Source: Saccharopolyspora rosea (GTDB lineage: Bacteria > Actinomycetota > Actinomycetes > Mycobacteriales > Pseudonocardiaceae). From it: 64,000 nucleotides of DNA. The notes below the pieces were generated by a model. That model was not told the origin of the DNA, searched no databases, and saw nothing but the letters and a program-made list of their open reading frames with translations. Shown in pieces: positions 8,812 through 17,693 of this stretch (positions within the stretch are counted from its first letter, which is position 1; each line of letters opens with the position of its first letter). Both the position numbers and the translations under genes were made by a program. The stretch covers positions 3,782,001 through 3,846,000 of the forward strand of contig NZ_CP102826.1 in the NCBI RefSeq assembly GCF_025643595.1, in the 5' to 3' direction.

Positions 8812-10458
8812 TCAGGATGTCCGATTCGGTGTCTCCTGTGCCGGAATCGGCCCGTCAGCAGCACCTTCCGGATGTTCGGACTCCTGACCGATGCCGACTC
8901 TTTCGCGTTCGAGGTCCGGGAGGGCGCGAACCGCGATGGTGGCCGCGTTGCTCGTGCATTCCCCGGTGTCGAGCCGGAACTTCCACCCGTGTCCGGGGCA
9001 CACCACACAGCCATCGCTGATCTGCCCCTGGGTCAGGTCGGCCATCGCATGCGGGCAGTAGCGTTGGATCTCGTAACGCACTCCCCCGTCTTCGACGATC
9101 GCTCGTTCACCCAGCTGCTTCTGCCTCTCGTAACGGGCATAGGCTCGATAGCTGTCCGGGTTGGCGAACCGGAGGAAGACCACGAGGAACTCGTTGTACT
9201 CGTCGGGGGTGCGGCTGGCGCCGACGCGCAGGCTCAGCAGCAGCTCCTCCCAGCTGAGCTCCCCGTCCAGCACGAGGTTCAACAGGCGGTCCTCGATGCG
9301 GAGGGTGTAGAAGCAATCCTCGCCGGCGTACCGGTACACCGAGTCGCGGTTCCTCGTGAAGTCGACGACGAACCGTTCCGGGTTCGGCCCCGTGGTCTCC
9401 ACCAGTACCCGACCGTCGATCTTCCGGCGGAAGAACGCCGAGGAGGACACCAGCGGCTGGAAATGAGCGCGGAGCTTGTCCTCCAGGGATTCCGGGGCGG
9501 GCGGGATGGCGGCCAGCTCGTGGGAGATCAACGGCAGCCGATCTCGTTGGTATCGCTCCAGATATGCCCGCTTGTCGGTGAAGCAGGCGGCTTGCAGCCG
9601 ACGTTCGTTGTCGGTCCCGTAATCGGACTTGTCCTCCAGCAGGTCGCCTGGAAGCAGGATGATCGTCCGTTCGGCGAAGCCCTCTCGCTGGGCGTACCTG
9701 TAGAACTCCAGCTGGGTGGGGAAGATCGAGTCCTCTTCGAAGTTCAGCTCGAAGTGCTCCGGGTCCAGGAAGCACGGCGGACCCGCGCTCGGCACCAACC
9801 ACCGCGCACCCGAGGCGGCGAAGTTCTTGCCGACCGCGGCGAACTTGTTCCGCCGCTTGTGCCGCGAGATCTCGCGCTTGCGCTCGGAATCGTAGTCGTA
9901 GACGTGCGGGTGCCAGTTGGCTCCCGAGTACTGGACGAACAGGTAGTCGATGTCGAATTCGCGACGGATCCAGGCAAGGTCCCTGCCCGAGACCTTCATG
10001 TCGTTGACGTCGGCGATGGTGCCGCGCGGCGTTTCGATCATCAGGGTGCAGTCGTCCCAGATCGGCACGGACTGCACCACCGGGGTCAGTGCGAGGTCCT
10101 CGGACAGCTGGATCTTCTCGTGTGATGCTGCGACCACGACCTCGTTGGAAACGGTGGCGAGCAGCTCGTCGCGCAGGTAGGTGTCGGTGTACTTGGGAAT
10201 GATGATCTTCGTCCGCGGGCTGATCGTGCGCAGGAAGTCGACGTCGAAGTGGTCTCGGTGCTCGTGCGACAGAACCACGTAGTCGACCTCGCGCAGGGGT
10301 TCGAGATCGAGGTGGTCGTTGCGCGGGAATTGGTGCCACGCGGACAGGAACGCTCCTCGGGACGAGAACCAGGGGTCGGTGACCAACGAAGCCGTCGGTG
10401 TGCTCACGTAGATGGAGGCGTGTCCGTAGAACCGGATCTCCGTGCTGTCCGCGCCCAA
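8812..10458 (-). CDS. MBL-fold plus Rieske [2Fe-2S] protein, NamH/CMAH-like hydroxylase candidate
   Basis: A 548-residue two-domain protein. The N-terminal half is a metallo-beta-lactamase fold of the UlaG type with HxHxDH (H65, H67, D69, H70). The C-terminus carries a Rieske cluster motif, C468-P-H470 and C487-P-G-H490 in the context QRYCPHAMADL and CVVCPGHGWKF. This pairing is known from enzymes that oxidise an N-acetyl to an N-glycolyl group on amino sugars (CMP-Neu5Ac hydroxylase, and NamH acting on UDP-MurNAc). It starts with TTG at 10458 behind GAGGA. It is divergent from the nucleotide-sugar genes of the exopolysaccharide locus, so an N-acyl sugar of that polymer is a reasonable substrate. 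This is inference. Confidence 0.75.
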   Translation of the reverse strand: MGADSTEIRFYGHASIYVSTPTASLVTDPWFSSRGAFLSAWHQFPRNDHLDLEPLREVDYVVLSHEHRDHFDVDFLRTISPRTKIIIPKYTDTYLRDELLATVSNEVVVAASHEKIQLSEDLALTPVVQSVPIWDDCTLMIETPRGTIADVNDMKVSGRDLAWIRREFDIDYLFVQYSGANWHPHVYDYDSERKREISRHKRRNKFAAVGKNFAASGARWLVPSAGPPCFLDPEHFELNFEEDSIFPTQLEFYRYAQREGFAERTIILLPGDLLEDKSDYGTDNERRLQAACFTDKRAYLERYQRDRLPLISHELAAIPPAPESLEDKLRAHFQPLVSSSAFFRRKIDGRVLVETTGPNPERFVVDFTRNRDSVYRYAGEDCFYTLRIEDRLLNLVLDGELSWEELLLSLRVGASRTPDEYNEFLVVFLRFANPDSYRAYARYERQKQLGERAIVEDGGVRYEIQRYCPHAMADLTQGQISDGCVVCPGHGWKFRLDTGECTSNAATIAVRALPDLERERVGIGQESEHPEGAADGPIPAQETPNRTS

Positions 10459-10844
10459 TGCTCTTCCTCACTGATCGGGGTCGTGCGCTCCGCCGCCATT
10501 GATCCGCTCCTGAGCGGCCGCCGCAACTCGCGCTCACCCGAATCGGGCGCTTGATCAGCCCGAACGGGATCCGCATCCGCGAAACGCGAATCGCGAACGT
10601 TTCGCTTGTTCATTTTTTCGTCTGCTCACAGCGCGCTTCGCCCGTCCACCCGGCAGGCGACGCGCAACTGACGGTGCCTGCGCAACCACTTCCCGGCAGG
10701 TGCGCCGAACGCCGCACACACCGACGCTCAATCGGCTTGTCGCGTCTGCACTTTGGTGTGCTCGGCGAGCGCGAGTCTTGGCCACTCCACCAACGATTTC
10801 CTGCAAGGACCTCCATTGCCCGTCGTTGCCGCTGGAGACATGTC
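10459..10844. other. Divergent intergenic region of the exopolysaccharide locus
   Basis: This 386-base region separates the MBL-Rieske gene (minus) from the sugar oxidoreductase (plus). It is less GC-rich than its surroundings in the middle and holds the hairpin listed at 10579-10617. No protein-coding frame is convincing. Promoters for both directions should lie here; I cannot place them with confidence. Confidence 0.6.
10579..10617 (+). terminator. Hairpin followed by a T-run, terminator or leader attenuator
   Basis: GCGAAACG (10579-10586) pairs perfectly with CGTTTCGC (10598-10605) around an 11-base loop, and the sequence then runs into TTGTTCATTTTTT. This is the form of an intrinsic terminator on the plus strand, but no plus-strand gene ends upstream. 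It may attenuate the exopolysaccharide operon leader, or be a relic of a lost gene. Confidence 0.5.
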
Positions 10845-11951
10845 ATGACTTCATCCGACGTCGTCCACGTCGCCGTCGTGGGGTACGGCTACTGGGGCTC
10901 GAAACACGTGCGGGTGCTCAGCACGGTTCCCGACGTGGAGGTGATGGTCGTCGACCAGGACCGCGGGCGGTTGGCCGAGGCCAAGCGGAACTTCCCGGCG
11001 GTGGACGTCACCACGCACCTCGACGACGTGCTGCCCCGGGCGCACGCGGTGGTGGTTGCGACACCACCGGCCAGCCATGCGTGAATCGCGCTGCGCTCGG
11101 TGCTCGCCGGTTGTCACACCCTCGTCGAGAAGCCTCTGGCGACGTCCGTCCAGGACGCACGCGCGCTCGTGGACACCGCGGACGCGCATGACGTGACCCT
11201 GATGGCGGGGCACACCTTCGAGTACAACGCCGCGGTGCGCAAGCTCAAGGAAATCATCGCTTCCGGCGATCTCGGGCGGGTGCTCTACATCGACACCGCG
11301 CGGCTGAACTTGGGCCTCTACCAGCACGACGTGAACGTCATCTGGGACCTCGCGCCGCACGACCTGTCGATCATCTCGTTCCTGATGGGCGAGAACCCGA
11401 CTACGGTGACGACGTGGGCGCACCACCACGTCGGCGGACGGCACGCGGACGTGGCGCACCTGCGGCTGGAACTGGCCGAATCGGGCACCTACGCGTTCGT
11501 GCACGTCAGCTGGCTGAACCCGCAGAAGGTCCGGCGCGTGACGGTGGTCGGCGACCGGAAGATGGCCGTCTACGACGACACGTCCGACGAGGACCGCATC
11601 CGCGTCTACGACATCGGTGTCGCCCCAAGGGAAATCGATGACCCGGCGGACGCGCACGCCATGCCGGTCACGTACCGGTCCGGTGACATCGTCTCCCCGC
11701 ACGTGGTGTTCCGGGAACCACTGCTGGTGCAGGACACCCACTTCATCGACTGCATCCGAACCGGACGTCCCCCGAGCACACCCGGCTCCAGCGGCCTGGA
11801 GGTGGTCCGGGTTCTCAGCGCCTCGGACCTGGCTCAGGCCACCGGACGACCGGTGAAGGTGCCGGACATCCCGACCCAGCGCCGCGCTCCGGGCATCCGG
11901 GCAACCCGACAGCTAGCCGGCCCGGTCGGTTCCGGGGAAGTAACGCCATGA
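10845..11951 (+). pseudogene. Gfo/Idh/MocA-type sugar-nucleotide 3-dehydrogenase, interrupted by TGA
   Basis: The reading frame encodes a roughly 368-residue NAD-dependent sugar oxidoreductase like WbpB/WlbA. The Rossmann motif VAVVGYGYWGSKH lies at the N-terminus, and the hallmark EKPLAT, GHTFEYN and WDLAPHDLSI motifs lie downstream, all in one frame. A TGA at 11082-11084 interrupts the frame after ATPPASHA, 79 codons in, where homologues continue through an alpha-helix without a gap. Both sides keep normal coding character, so the lesion is recent, a sequencing error, or tolerated by reinitiation at the GTG at 11100. GGAGA precedes the ATG at 10845. The stop overlaps the next gene by four bases (ATGA). 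Confidence 0.75.
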
Positions 11952-13051
11952 AGTCGACAGCGATCCCGTTCTTGGACCTCGTGGCGGTCAACGCCGATCT
12001 CCAGGTCGATCTCGAATTGGCCTGGAAGGCCATCATCGGGCACGGCAAGTTCGTAGGCGGGCCCGAGGTGGAGCGGTTCGAGCGCCAATTCGCCGACTTC
12101 TGCGGTGCGCGGTGCTGCATCGGCGTGGCCAACGGGACGGATGCCATCGAGCTGGCCCTGACCGCGCTGGGAATCGGTCGTGGCGACGAGGTCATCGTCC
12201 CCACCAACACCTTCGTCGCCACTGCGGAAGCCATCTGCGCGACCGGAGCGCGACCGCGGTTCGTCGACGTTCTCCCCGACACGCTCCTGCTCGATCCTGC
12301 GGCGGCTGCGGACGCGGTGAACCGGCGTACCGCCGCGGTCATCGGAGTGCACCTGTTCGGGCAGATGGTCGACGTTCCCGCGGTCTCCGCGGTAGCCGAA
12401 CGGTACAAGCTGGCGTTCATCGAGGATGCGGCGCAGGCCCACGGGGCGCGCCACTCCGGCCGGCGGGCCGGAAGCATCGGCCATGTCGCGGCATTCAGCT
12501 TCTACCCCGGCAAGAACCTCGGTGCGTTGGGCGACGGCGGTGCCGTCATGACCGACGACGTCCAACTCGCTGATCGGGTTCGCCGGCTGGCGAACCACGG
12601 TCGCGCCGAGGGCGATCGGCACCGCCACGAACTGCTCGGCCGCAACAGCAGGCTGGACAGCATCCAGGCCGCGGCGCTGGCGCTGAAGCTCCCGCGCCTC
12701 GACGCGGAGAACAGTCGCCGCCGCGAGCTCATGGACCGCTACCGGGCGTGGCTGCCGCCGTCGTTCGAGCCGGTGCGCACCGATCCCGCCGCCGAACACG
12801 TGCACCACCTCGCCGTGGTTCGCACGGCGGTGCGGGAGCAGGCGCGCACGGCGTTGACCGCTGCCGGTGTGGGGTGGGGCGTGCACTACCCGGTCCCGTG
12901 CCATCGGCAGCCCGCGTTCGCCGAGTACGGCGGACGCCTTCCGGTCGCCGAACAGGCGGCCGAACAGATCTTGTCCCTGCCGATGTCCCCGACACTGCGC
13001 GACACCGATATCGCGCGGGTCTGTGAAACATTGCGAGGAGCTCGGCCTTGA
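11948..13051 (+). CDS. DegT/DnrJ/EryC1 family sugar aminotransferase
   Basis: A 367-residue PLP-dependent nucleotide-sugar aminotransferase. The PLP lysine is K189 in SFYPGKNLGALGDGG, the cofactor aspartate is in IEDAAQAHGA (D160), and the N-terminal GKFVGGPEVERFE and ANGTDAIELAL motifs are complete. Because it directly follows a WbpB/WlbA-like 3-dehydrogenase and a 6-dehydrogenase lies in the same locus, it is probably the WbpE/WlbC type that aminates the 3-keto sugar. It overlaps the upstream gene (ATGA) and the downstream gene (TTGA), so it sits in a tightly coupled operon. Confidence 0.9.
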   Translation: MKSTAIPFLDLVAVNADLQVDLELAWKAIIGHGKFVGGPEVERFERQFADFCGARCCIGVANGTDAIELALTALGIGRGDEVIVPTNTFVATAEAICATGARPRFVDVLPDTLLLDPAAAADAVNRRTAAVIGVHLFGQMVDVPAVSAVAERYKLAFIEDAAQAHGARHSGRRAGSIGHVAAFSFYPGKNLGALGDGGAVMTDDVQLADRVRRLANHGRAEGDRHRHELLGRNSRLDSIQAAALALKLPRLDAENSRRRELMDRYRAWLPPSFEPVRTDPAAEHVHHLAVVRTAVREQARTALTAAGVGWGVHYPVPCHRQPAFAEYGGRLPVAEQAAEQILSLPMSPTLRDTDIARVCETLRGARP

Positions 13052-13962
13052 CCGAAACCAAGCACACCAGCGCGACACCGCCCCAGCACTCGAAACTGCG
13101 CTTGACACCGCCCCGACCACCGGAGTCCTCCTTCGCAGGGCGACGACTCGCGGACGACGCCGCCCTGGAGGCACCCGAGAACCGGAGCCGGGCGTGGTCA
13201 GCGGTCTTGGCGAACAAGCGCCGACTGCTCCTCGTATCGCTGTTGATCGTGCTGATCGGCTCCTGCGCCGGGCTCGGAAGCGCGCTGCTGTGGCCCCGGA
13301 CGTACGCGGCGCGGGCTCAGGTCCTCTTCGAGATCAGCGAGGAGAAGCCGACCGGCTTCCTGCGTCAGGACCGCAGCCTGACGACCCAGTTGGTGCTGTT
13401 GCGGAGCAGGCAGGTGCTCGCCCCGGTGGCCGCGCAGGAACGCATTCCCGTGGAGGAAATGGAAAAGCAGGTCACGGTGTCCTTGCTGGACAGCAGTGAG
13501 GTCATCCAGGTGGAGGCGAGGGCAGGTGCTCGCGATGTCGCGCAGCGTCGAGCTCAGGAGATCGTCGATCGCTACCTGCAGGTGTCCACCACCAACAGCT
13601 CGTCCGAAGTGGAGGGCTACGTTCACAGCCAACTGACCGAGGTCCAGGGGCAGCTCGCGCAGGCGCGCGCCCATCTCGAAGGCGAGCGCGCCACTTCGGC
13701 TCCCGGTTCGTCCGCGCTCGCCGTGGCCGAGTCCCAGGTGCAGTCCCTCTCGCAGCGCGAGCAGCAGCTGCGGTCGCAGGCCGACCAGCTCAGCGTTGCC
13801 GAGCTCAGTCGTTCCGCGCCGAAGGTCGTGGTGCCTCCGTACGGGGTACCGGACGCCGTCAGTCCACGACCGCTGTTCGCGTTGGCGGCAGGCGTGCTGG
13901 CCGGAGTTCTCGTCGCGGCCGTCACCGCCGCAGTGCTCGTCCGCCGGTGGAGCATGCGATGA
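13048..13962 (+). CDS. Wzz/YveK-like chain-length determinant protein
   Basis: A 304-residue membrane protein with a cytoplasmic proline-rich N-terminus, TM1 at about residues 60-82 (LLLVSLLIVLIGSCAGLGSA), a long extracytoplasmic segment with a predicted coiled coil rich in Gln and Ala (about residues 185-255), and TM2 near the C-terminus (LFALAAGVLAGVLVAAVTAA). This topology is that of polysaccharide co-polymerases that set chain length. A conserved Pro-rich stretch precedes TM2 (PPYGVPDAVSP). No tyrosine kinase domain is attached. It starts with TTG overlapping the aminotransferase stop (TTGA), with GAGGAG upstream. Confidence 0.82.
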   Translation: MTETKHTSATPPQHSKLRLTPPRPPESSFAGRRLADDAALEAPENRSRAWSAVLANKRRLLLVSLLIVLIGSCAGLGSALLWPRTYAARAQVLFEISEEKPTGFLRQDRSLTTQLVLLRSRQVLAPVAAQERIPVEEMEKQVTVSLLDSSEVIQVEARAGARDVAQRRAQEIVDRYLQVSTTNSSSEVEGYVHSQLTEVQGQLAQARAHLEGERATSAPGSSALAVAESQVQSLSQREQQLRSQADQLSVAELSRSAPKVVVPPYGVPDAVSPRPLFALAAGVLAGVLVAAVTAAVLVRRWSMR

Positions 13963-15569
13963 GCGCCCACGCCGTTCTCCAGCCCGAGGCGCCCCGGTCG
14001 GCGACGGGGAGGACGGTGCGACGTTCCGCGGTCGTCGCCGGCGGGGTCCTGGTCAGCCGGGTGACCGGGCTGGTCCGGGTGATCGTCCTGGGGGCAGTGT
14101 TCGGGCCGACGTACTTCGCGAACGCGTTCGTCACCACGAACCTGGTCCCCAACTTCATCTACACGGTGATCGCAGGCCAGGCCCTAGCGCTGGTGGTCGT
14201 CCCGTCCGTGGTGCACGCGCTGGCGCATGGCGGCCCCGAGGTGGCGACCAGGATGCTCGGCCGCGTCAGCGGCTTCGTGCTGACCGCCTCGGCCGCGCTG
14301 GCCGGTGTGGTCGCGCTCGCCGCTCCGGTGTTCGCGTGGTGCTTGGGCCTCGGGATCACCGATCCGGTGCTTCGGGAGCAGACCGAGTACACAGCCGCGG
14401 TCCTCGTCCTGCTGGTCGCGCCGCAGACCGTGCTCTACACCGCCGCGGCGCTGGGGGCCGCCGCCCAACAGGCGCGGGAACGCTTCGCTCTGGCGGCGGT
14501 GGCTCCCGCGGTGGAGAACGTCGTGCTCATCGGCGTCGTTGTCGCCATGGGCCTCCGTTGGGGGGCCGGGCTGGAAGTCGCCGAAGTTCCGACCGACGCG
14601 ATCGTCTTCCTCGGTGCGGGCAGCACGCTCGCTGTCGCCTCGCACGCCGGTCTCCAGCTGTTCGGGGCAGCCCGTGCCGGGTTGCCGTTGCGTCCATCGT
14701 TGCGGTGGAGGCGAGATCCGGAGGCCGTGGCGGCGCTGCGGCGGCTGCGGAGCTCGCTCAGCGTTCCCCTGGCTCCCGCCGCTGCGCTGTTCGTCGTCCT
14801 GGCCGTCGCGTCGACCGTTCCCGGCGGGGTCCTGGTGGTGCAGACGGCGTACGCGGTCATGCAGCTCCCGACCGCGTTGGGGGCGCGGGCGGTGTCGACC
14901 GTGGTCTTGCCCGGGATGTCGGCGGCGGCGGCGCGCGACGACCAGAGCGCCTTCGCCGCGTCCTGGCGGCAGGCGTTGACGTTCGCGGCCATGATCAGCA
15001 TGCCCCCGCTGCTGCTGGTGGCCGGGCTCGCCCATCCGCTCGCCGGGGCGCTGGCGAACGGGGAACTGCACTCCGGACCGCTGATCGACCAGATAGCGGC
15101 GTGCTTGGCGGTGATCGCGGTCGCCCAGCTCGCCGCTGGCGTGCACATGGTCGGCAGGCAGGCCCTGTTCGCGCACCTCGACACTCGCTGCCCACGGCAC
15201 GCCAGTTACGCGTTGCTGGCTGCGACGCTGGCCGTCGCCGCCGCGTCGCTGTTGCTGTCCGACGGCCAGTCACGGCTGGTCGTGCTCTGCGCGGGTCTGC
15301 TGGCCGGTGAGCTGGCCGGCGCCGCAGTGGTCTTGGCGGGCCTTCGAGCCGCGTTGCGGACGCAACGCTGGATCGACCTCGGGCAGCTCGCTCGCATGCT
15401 CCTGGCCGCGCTCGCGATGGTGCCCGTCGTGGCGTTCGGCCGGTGGCTGCTGACGGCCGGCGGTGCCGAACGCGTCTGGTCGGTTGTGCTCCTGGGTGGC
15501 TGCGGGCTCGCCGCGGTCGCCGTCTACGCCGCAGTGGTGCGAGTCGGCTGGTCGGGGTGGCGGCCGTGA
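13959..15569 (+). CDS. MurJ/MviN-like lipid-linked oligosaccharide flippase
   Basis: A 536-residue integral membrane protein of the MOP exporter superfamily. The N-terminal RRSAVVAGGVLVSRVTGLVR and the TM1 to TM3 pattern match MurJ/MviN, and about fourteen hydrophobic segments follow. In this setting it most probably flips the undecaprenyl-linked repeat unit of the exopolysaccharide, the role of Wzx, rather than lipid II. The ATG at 13959 overlaps the upstream stop by four bases and is preferred to the GTG at 13947. The next gene overlaps its stop (GTGA). Confidence 0.85.
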   Translation: MSAHAVLQPEAPRSATGRTVRRSAVVAGGVLVSRVTGLVRVIVLGAVFGPTYFANAFVTTNLVPNFIYTVIAGQALALVVVPSVVHALAHGGPEVATRMLGRVSGFVLTASAALAGVVALAAPVFAWCLGLGITDPVLREQTEYTAAVLVLLVAPQTVLYTAAALGAAAQQARERFALAAVAPAVENVVLIGVVVAMGLRWGAGLEVAEVPTDAIVFLGAGSTLAVASHAGLQLFGAARAGLPLRPSLRWRRDPEAVAALRRLRSSLSVPLAPAAALFVVLAVASTVPGGVLVVQTAYAVMQLPTALGARAVSTVVLPGMSAAAARDDQSAFAASWRQALTFAAMISMPPLLLVAGLAHPLAGALANGELHSGPLIDQIAACLAVIAVAQLAAGVHMVGRQALFAHLDTRCPRHASYALLAATLAVAAASLLLSDGQSRLVVLCAGLLAGELAGAAVVLAGLRAALRTQRWIDLGQLARMLLAALAMVPVVAFGRWLLTAGGAERVWSVVLLGGCGLAAVAVYAAVVRVGWSGWRP

Positions 15570-17014
15570 AAGCGGTGCTGGCCCGTCAAGACGACTGCCT
15601 GCGCGGCCAGGGGCAGTTCGGTGACGCGTTGGTCGTGGTCCGCGGTGTCCTGTGCGCGGTGCTGGCCGGACTCGTGGCCGGGCTGGCTGGTCCGGTGGTG
15701 GCCGCGGTCCTGCTGGCGGTGTTGCTGTTCGGCGCGTGCGCCTATCGCCCGGTCTTCGCGGTCTACGCCTACCTGCTGGTCCTGCCCTTCGTCGCGGGCA
15801 TCGGCCGCGACACGCTCGTGCCGGGAGTCCGGCCGAACGAGGCTCTCCTCGTCCTGTTGATGGCCGGGGCGTGCGTCGGTGGTTACGTGCGGCTGCTGCG
15901 AGGGGACGCGATCCCGCTGCGCCTGAAGCCGATCGACGCACCACTCGCCTGTTTTGTGCTGTTCAGCACGGTGTGGCCACTCGCGTTGCTCATGCTGCGC
16001 GGCAGTGCGCCGCAGCGATCCGATCTGGCGGCGGTGCTGCCGGTGCTCAAGCTCACCGCGCTGTTCCTGCTCGTGCGGCTGACCGTGCACACCGACCAGC
16101 AGCGGCGCCGGTGCATCCGGCTGATCGTCTGGCCTGCCGGCGGGCTGGCCGCCGTCGCGGTCCTGCAGACCCTGGGCTTCGGACCGGTGCTGACCTTGCT
16201 GAAGGCGCTGTGGCAGGTCGATGCCGGCGGGGCCAGCGATCGCGGTTCGGCGACTCTCGGGTCGTCGATCGCGACCGGCGACTACATCATCGCGGGGCTC
16301 GCTCTGCTGCTGTGCTGCGGCACGCGGGAAATGCTCGGCCGCCGGGAACGGATCGGCTTGGGCCTGGTGCTCGCGGCCGGTGTGCTGGCTTCCGGCCAGT
16401 TCTCGACCTGGATTTCCGCGGTGGTCGCCGCAGTGCTCATCCTGCGTCGTTTCCCCCAGGTGCGTCGGCGGGCGGCGCGCTTCCTGCCGTTGGCGGGCCT
16501 TGCTGCGGTCGTCGGAGCGCCCGCGTTCCTGGGCAGGATGGCCGACTTCGCCCAGGGTTATGCCCTCCCCCGCAGCTGGCTGGGCCGCTGGGACAACCTC
16601 ACCAGCTTCTACCTGCCGCGCTTGGGGGACTTCCACTTCGTTCTGGGTGTCTCGCCGAATTCGGTGCTGCCGGCACCGGAGACCTGGCGGAACGTGATCT
16701 ACCTCGAATCCGGCTATCTGGATTTCCTGTGGGTGGGCGGTATCCCGTTGCTCGCCGCGTTCGCGTGGTTGTCGGTCACAGTGCTGCGCGAGACCAGGCG
16801 GCTGGGCGAACGCCCGGACGCGTTGGGGGCGTGCGCGGCGACTTTGGAAATCGCCTGGTGGATGGTCGTGGTCCTCTCGCTCATCGACATCCACCTGGTC
16901 GTGCGCGGATTCGGCGATCTGCTCTTCGTACTTCTGGCGATCACGTCGCGGAGGCTTGCTGATGATCGGAACACCGCTGAAGATCCTGCTGTCGAGCGGT
17001 CTCGCACCGTCTAG
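15566..17014 (+). CDS. O-antigen ligase/polymerase-like membrane protein
   Basis: A 482-residue protein with ten or more hydrophobic segments and a large hydrophilic loop in the C-terminal half (about residues 330-400), the topology of Wzy polymerases and O-antigen ligases. The loop carries LGRWDNLTSFYLPRLG and VSPNSVLPAPETWRN. It probably joins repeat units on the outer face of the membrane. The GTG at 15566 overlaps the flippase stop (GTGA). The gene overlaps the start of the next by 53 bases. Confidence 0.78.
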   Translation: MKAVLARQDDCLRGQGQFGDALVVVRGVLCAVLAGLVAGLAGPVVAAVLLAVLLFGACAYRPVFAVYAYLLVLPFVAGIGRDTLVPGVRPNEALLVLLMAGACVGGYVRLLRGDAIPLRLKPIDAPLACFVLFSTVWPLALLMLRGSAPQRSDLAAVLPVLKLTALFLLVRLTVHTDQQRRRCIRLIVWPAGGLAAVAVLQTLGFGPVLTLLKALWQVDAGGASDRGSATLGSSIATGDYIIAGLALLLCCGTREMLGRRERIGLGLVLAAGVLASGQFSTWISAVVAAVLILRRFPQVRRRAARFLPLAGLAAVVGAPAFLGRMADFAQGYALPRSWLGRWDNLTSFYLPRLGDFHFVLGVSPNSVLPAPETWRNVIYLESGYLDFLWVGGIPLLAAFAWLSVTVLRETRRLGERPDALGACAATLEIAWWMVVVLSLIDIHLVVRGFGDLLFVLLAITSRRLADDRNTAEDPAVERSRTV

Positions 17015-17693
17015 GCGGTCCACGTCCGCGCCACGACGGCGAGGAGTTCCGACGGGCGTGCGCCGGTTGCCCGGGTGGGAAATGGCCGTGTTGCGCGCAC
17101 TGGACGTGGCGCTTTCGGCCGCCGCGCTGGCCGTGCTCGCACTGCCGATGCTCGTCACCGCGGGGGTGATCCGCCTCACCAGCCGCGGACCCGCGCTGTT
17201 CCGACAACGTCGGGTGGGACAGGACGGAAAACCGTTCATCCTGTACAAGTTCCGCACGATGCGGGAGGGCTGCAGCGACGAGCCGCTGCGCGAGCTGATC
17301 GAGCGTGAACTGCGCGGCGAAGACACCTCCGCGGACGGCAGTTTCAAGTTGCACGGCGATCAGCGCGTCACCGCGATCGGCGCGTGGTTGCGGCGCACCA
17401 GTCTCGACGAGCTGCCGCAGCTGCTCAACGTGCTGGGCGGAGACATGGCGCTCGTCGGCCCGCGGCCGTGCCTGGAGTGGGAGGCCGCGATGTTCCCCCC
17501 GGAGTACGCCGCCCGGACCGCGGTGAAACCGGGTCTCACCGGCCTGTGGCAGGTCAGCGGTCGGAGCCGACTGAGCACGTTGGACATGCTTCGCCTGGAC
17601 CTGGAATACCTGCGGTGTCGCAGCCTGCCGACCGATCTGCGCATCCTCGCCCGCACCCTGCCGTCGATGCTGCGCGGGGATGGTGCCCGATGA
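16962..17693 (+). CDS. Undecaprenyl-phosphate sugar phosphotransferase (priming enzyme)
   Basis: A 243-residue bacterial sugar transferase of the WcaJ/WbaP C-terminal type, which transfers a sugar-1-phosphate from a nucleotide sugar to undecaprenyl phosphate and starts repeat-unit synthesis. One membrane segment (about residues 49-70) is followed by RQRRVGQDGKPFILYKFRTM, RRTSLDELPQLLNVLGGDM and LVGPRP, all diagnostic. The short form lacks the N-terminal four-TM domain. The ATG at 16962 has GGAGG seven bases upstream although it lies 53 bases inside the previous gene. The stop overlaps the next start (ATGA). Confidence 0.9.
   Translation: MIGTPLKILLSSGLAPSRRSTSAPRRRGVPTGVRRLPGWEMAVLRALDVALSAAALAVLALPMLVTAGVIRLTSRGPALFRQRRVGQDGKPFILYKFRTMREGCSDEPLRELIERELRGEDTSADGSFKLHGDQRVTAIGAWLRRTSLDELPQLLNVLGGDMALVGPRPCLEWEAAMFPPEYAARTAVKPGLTGLWQVSGRSRLSTLDMLRLDLEYLRCRSLPTDLRILARTLPSMLRGDGAR

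Noticed and set aside
11082..11084. TGA as a selenocysteine codon
   Set aside because: The position is not a redox site in this enzyme family, and I saw no SECIS-like hairpin immediately after it.
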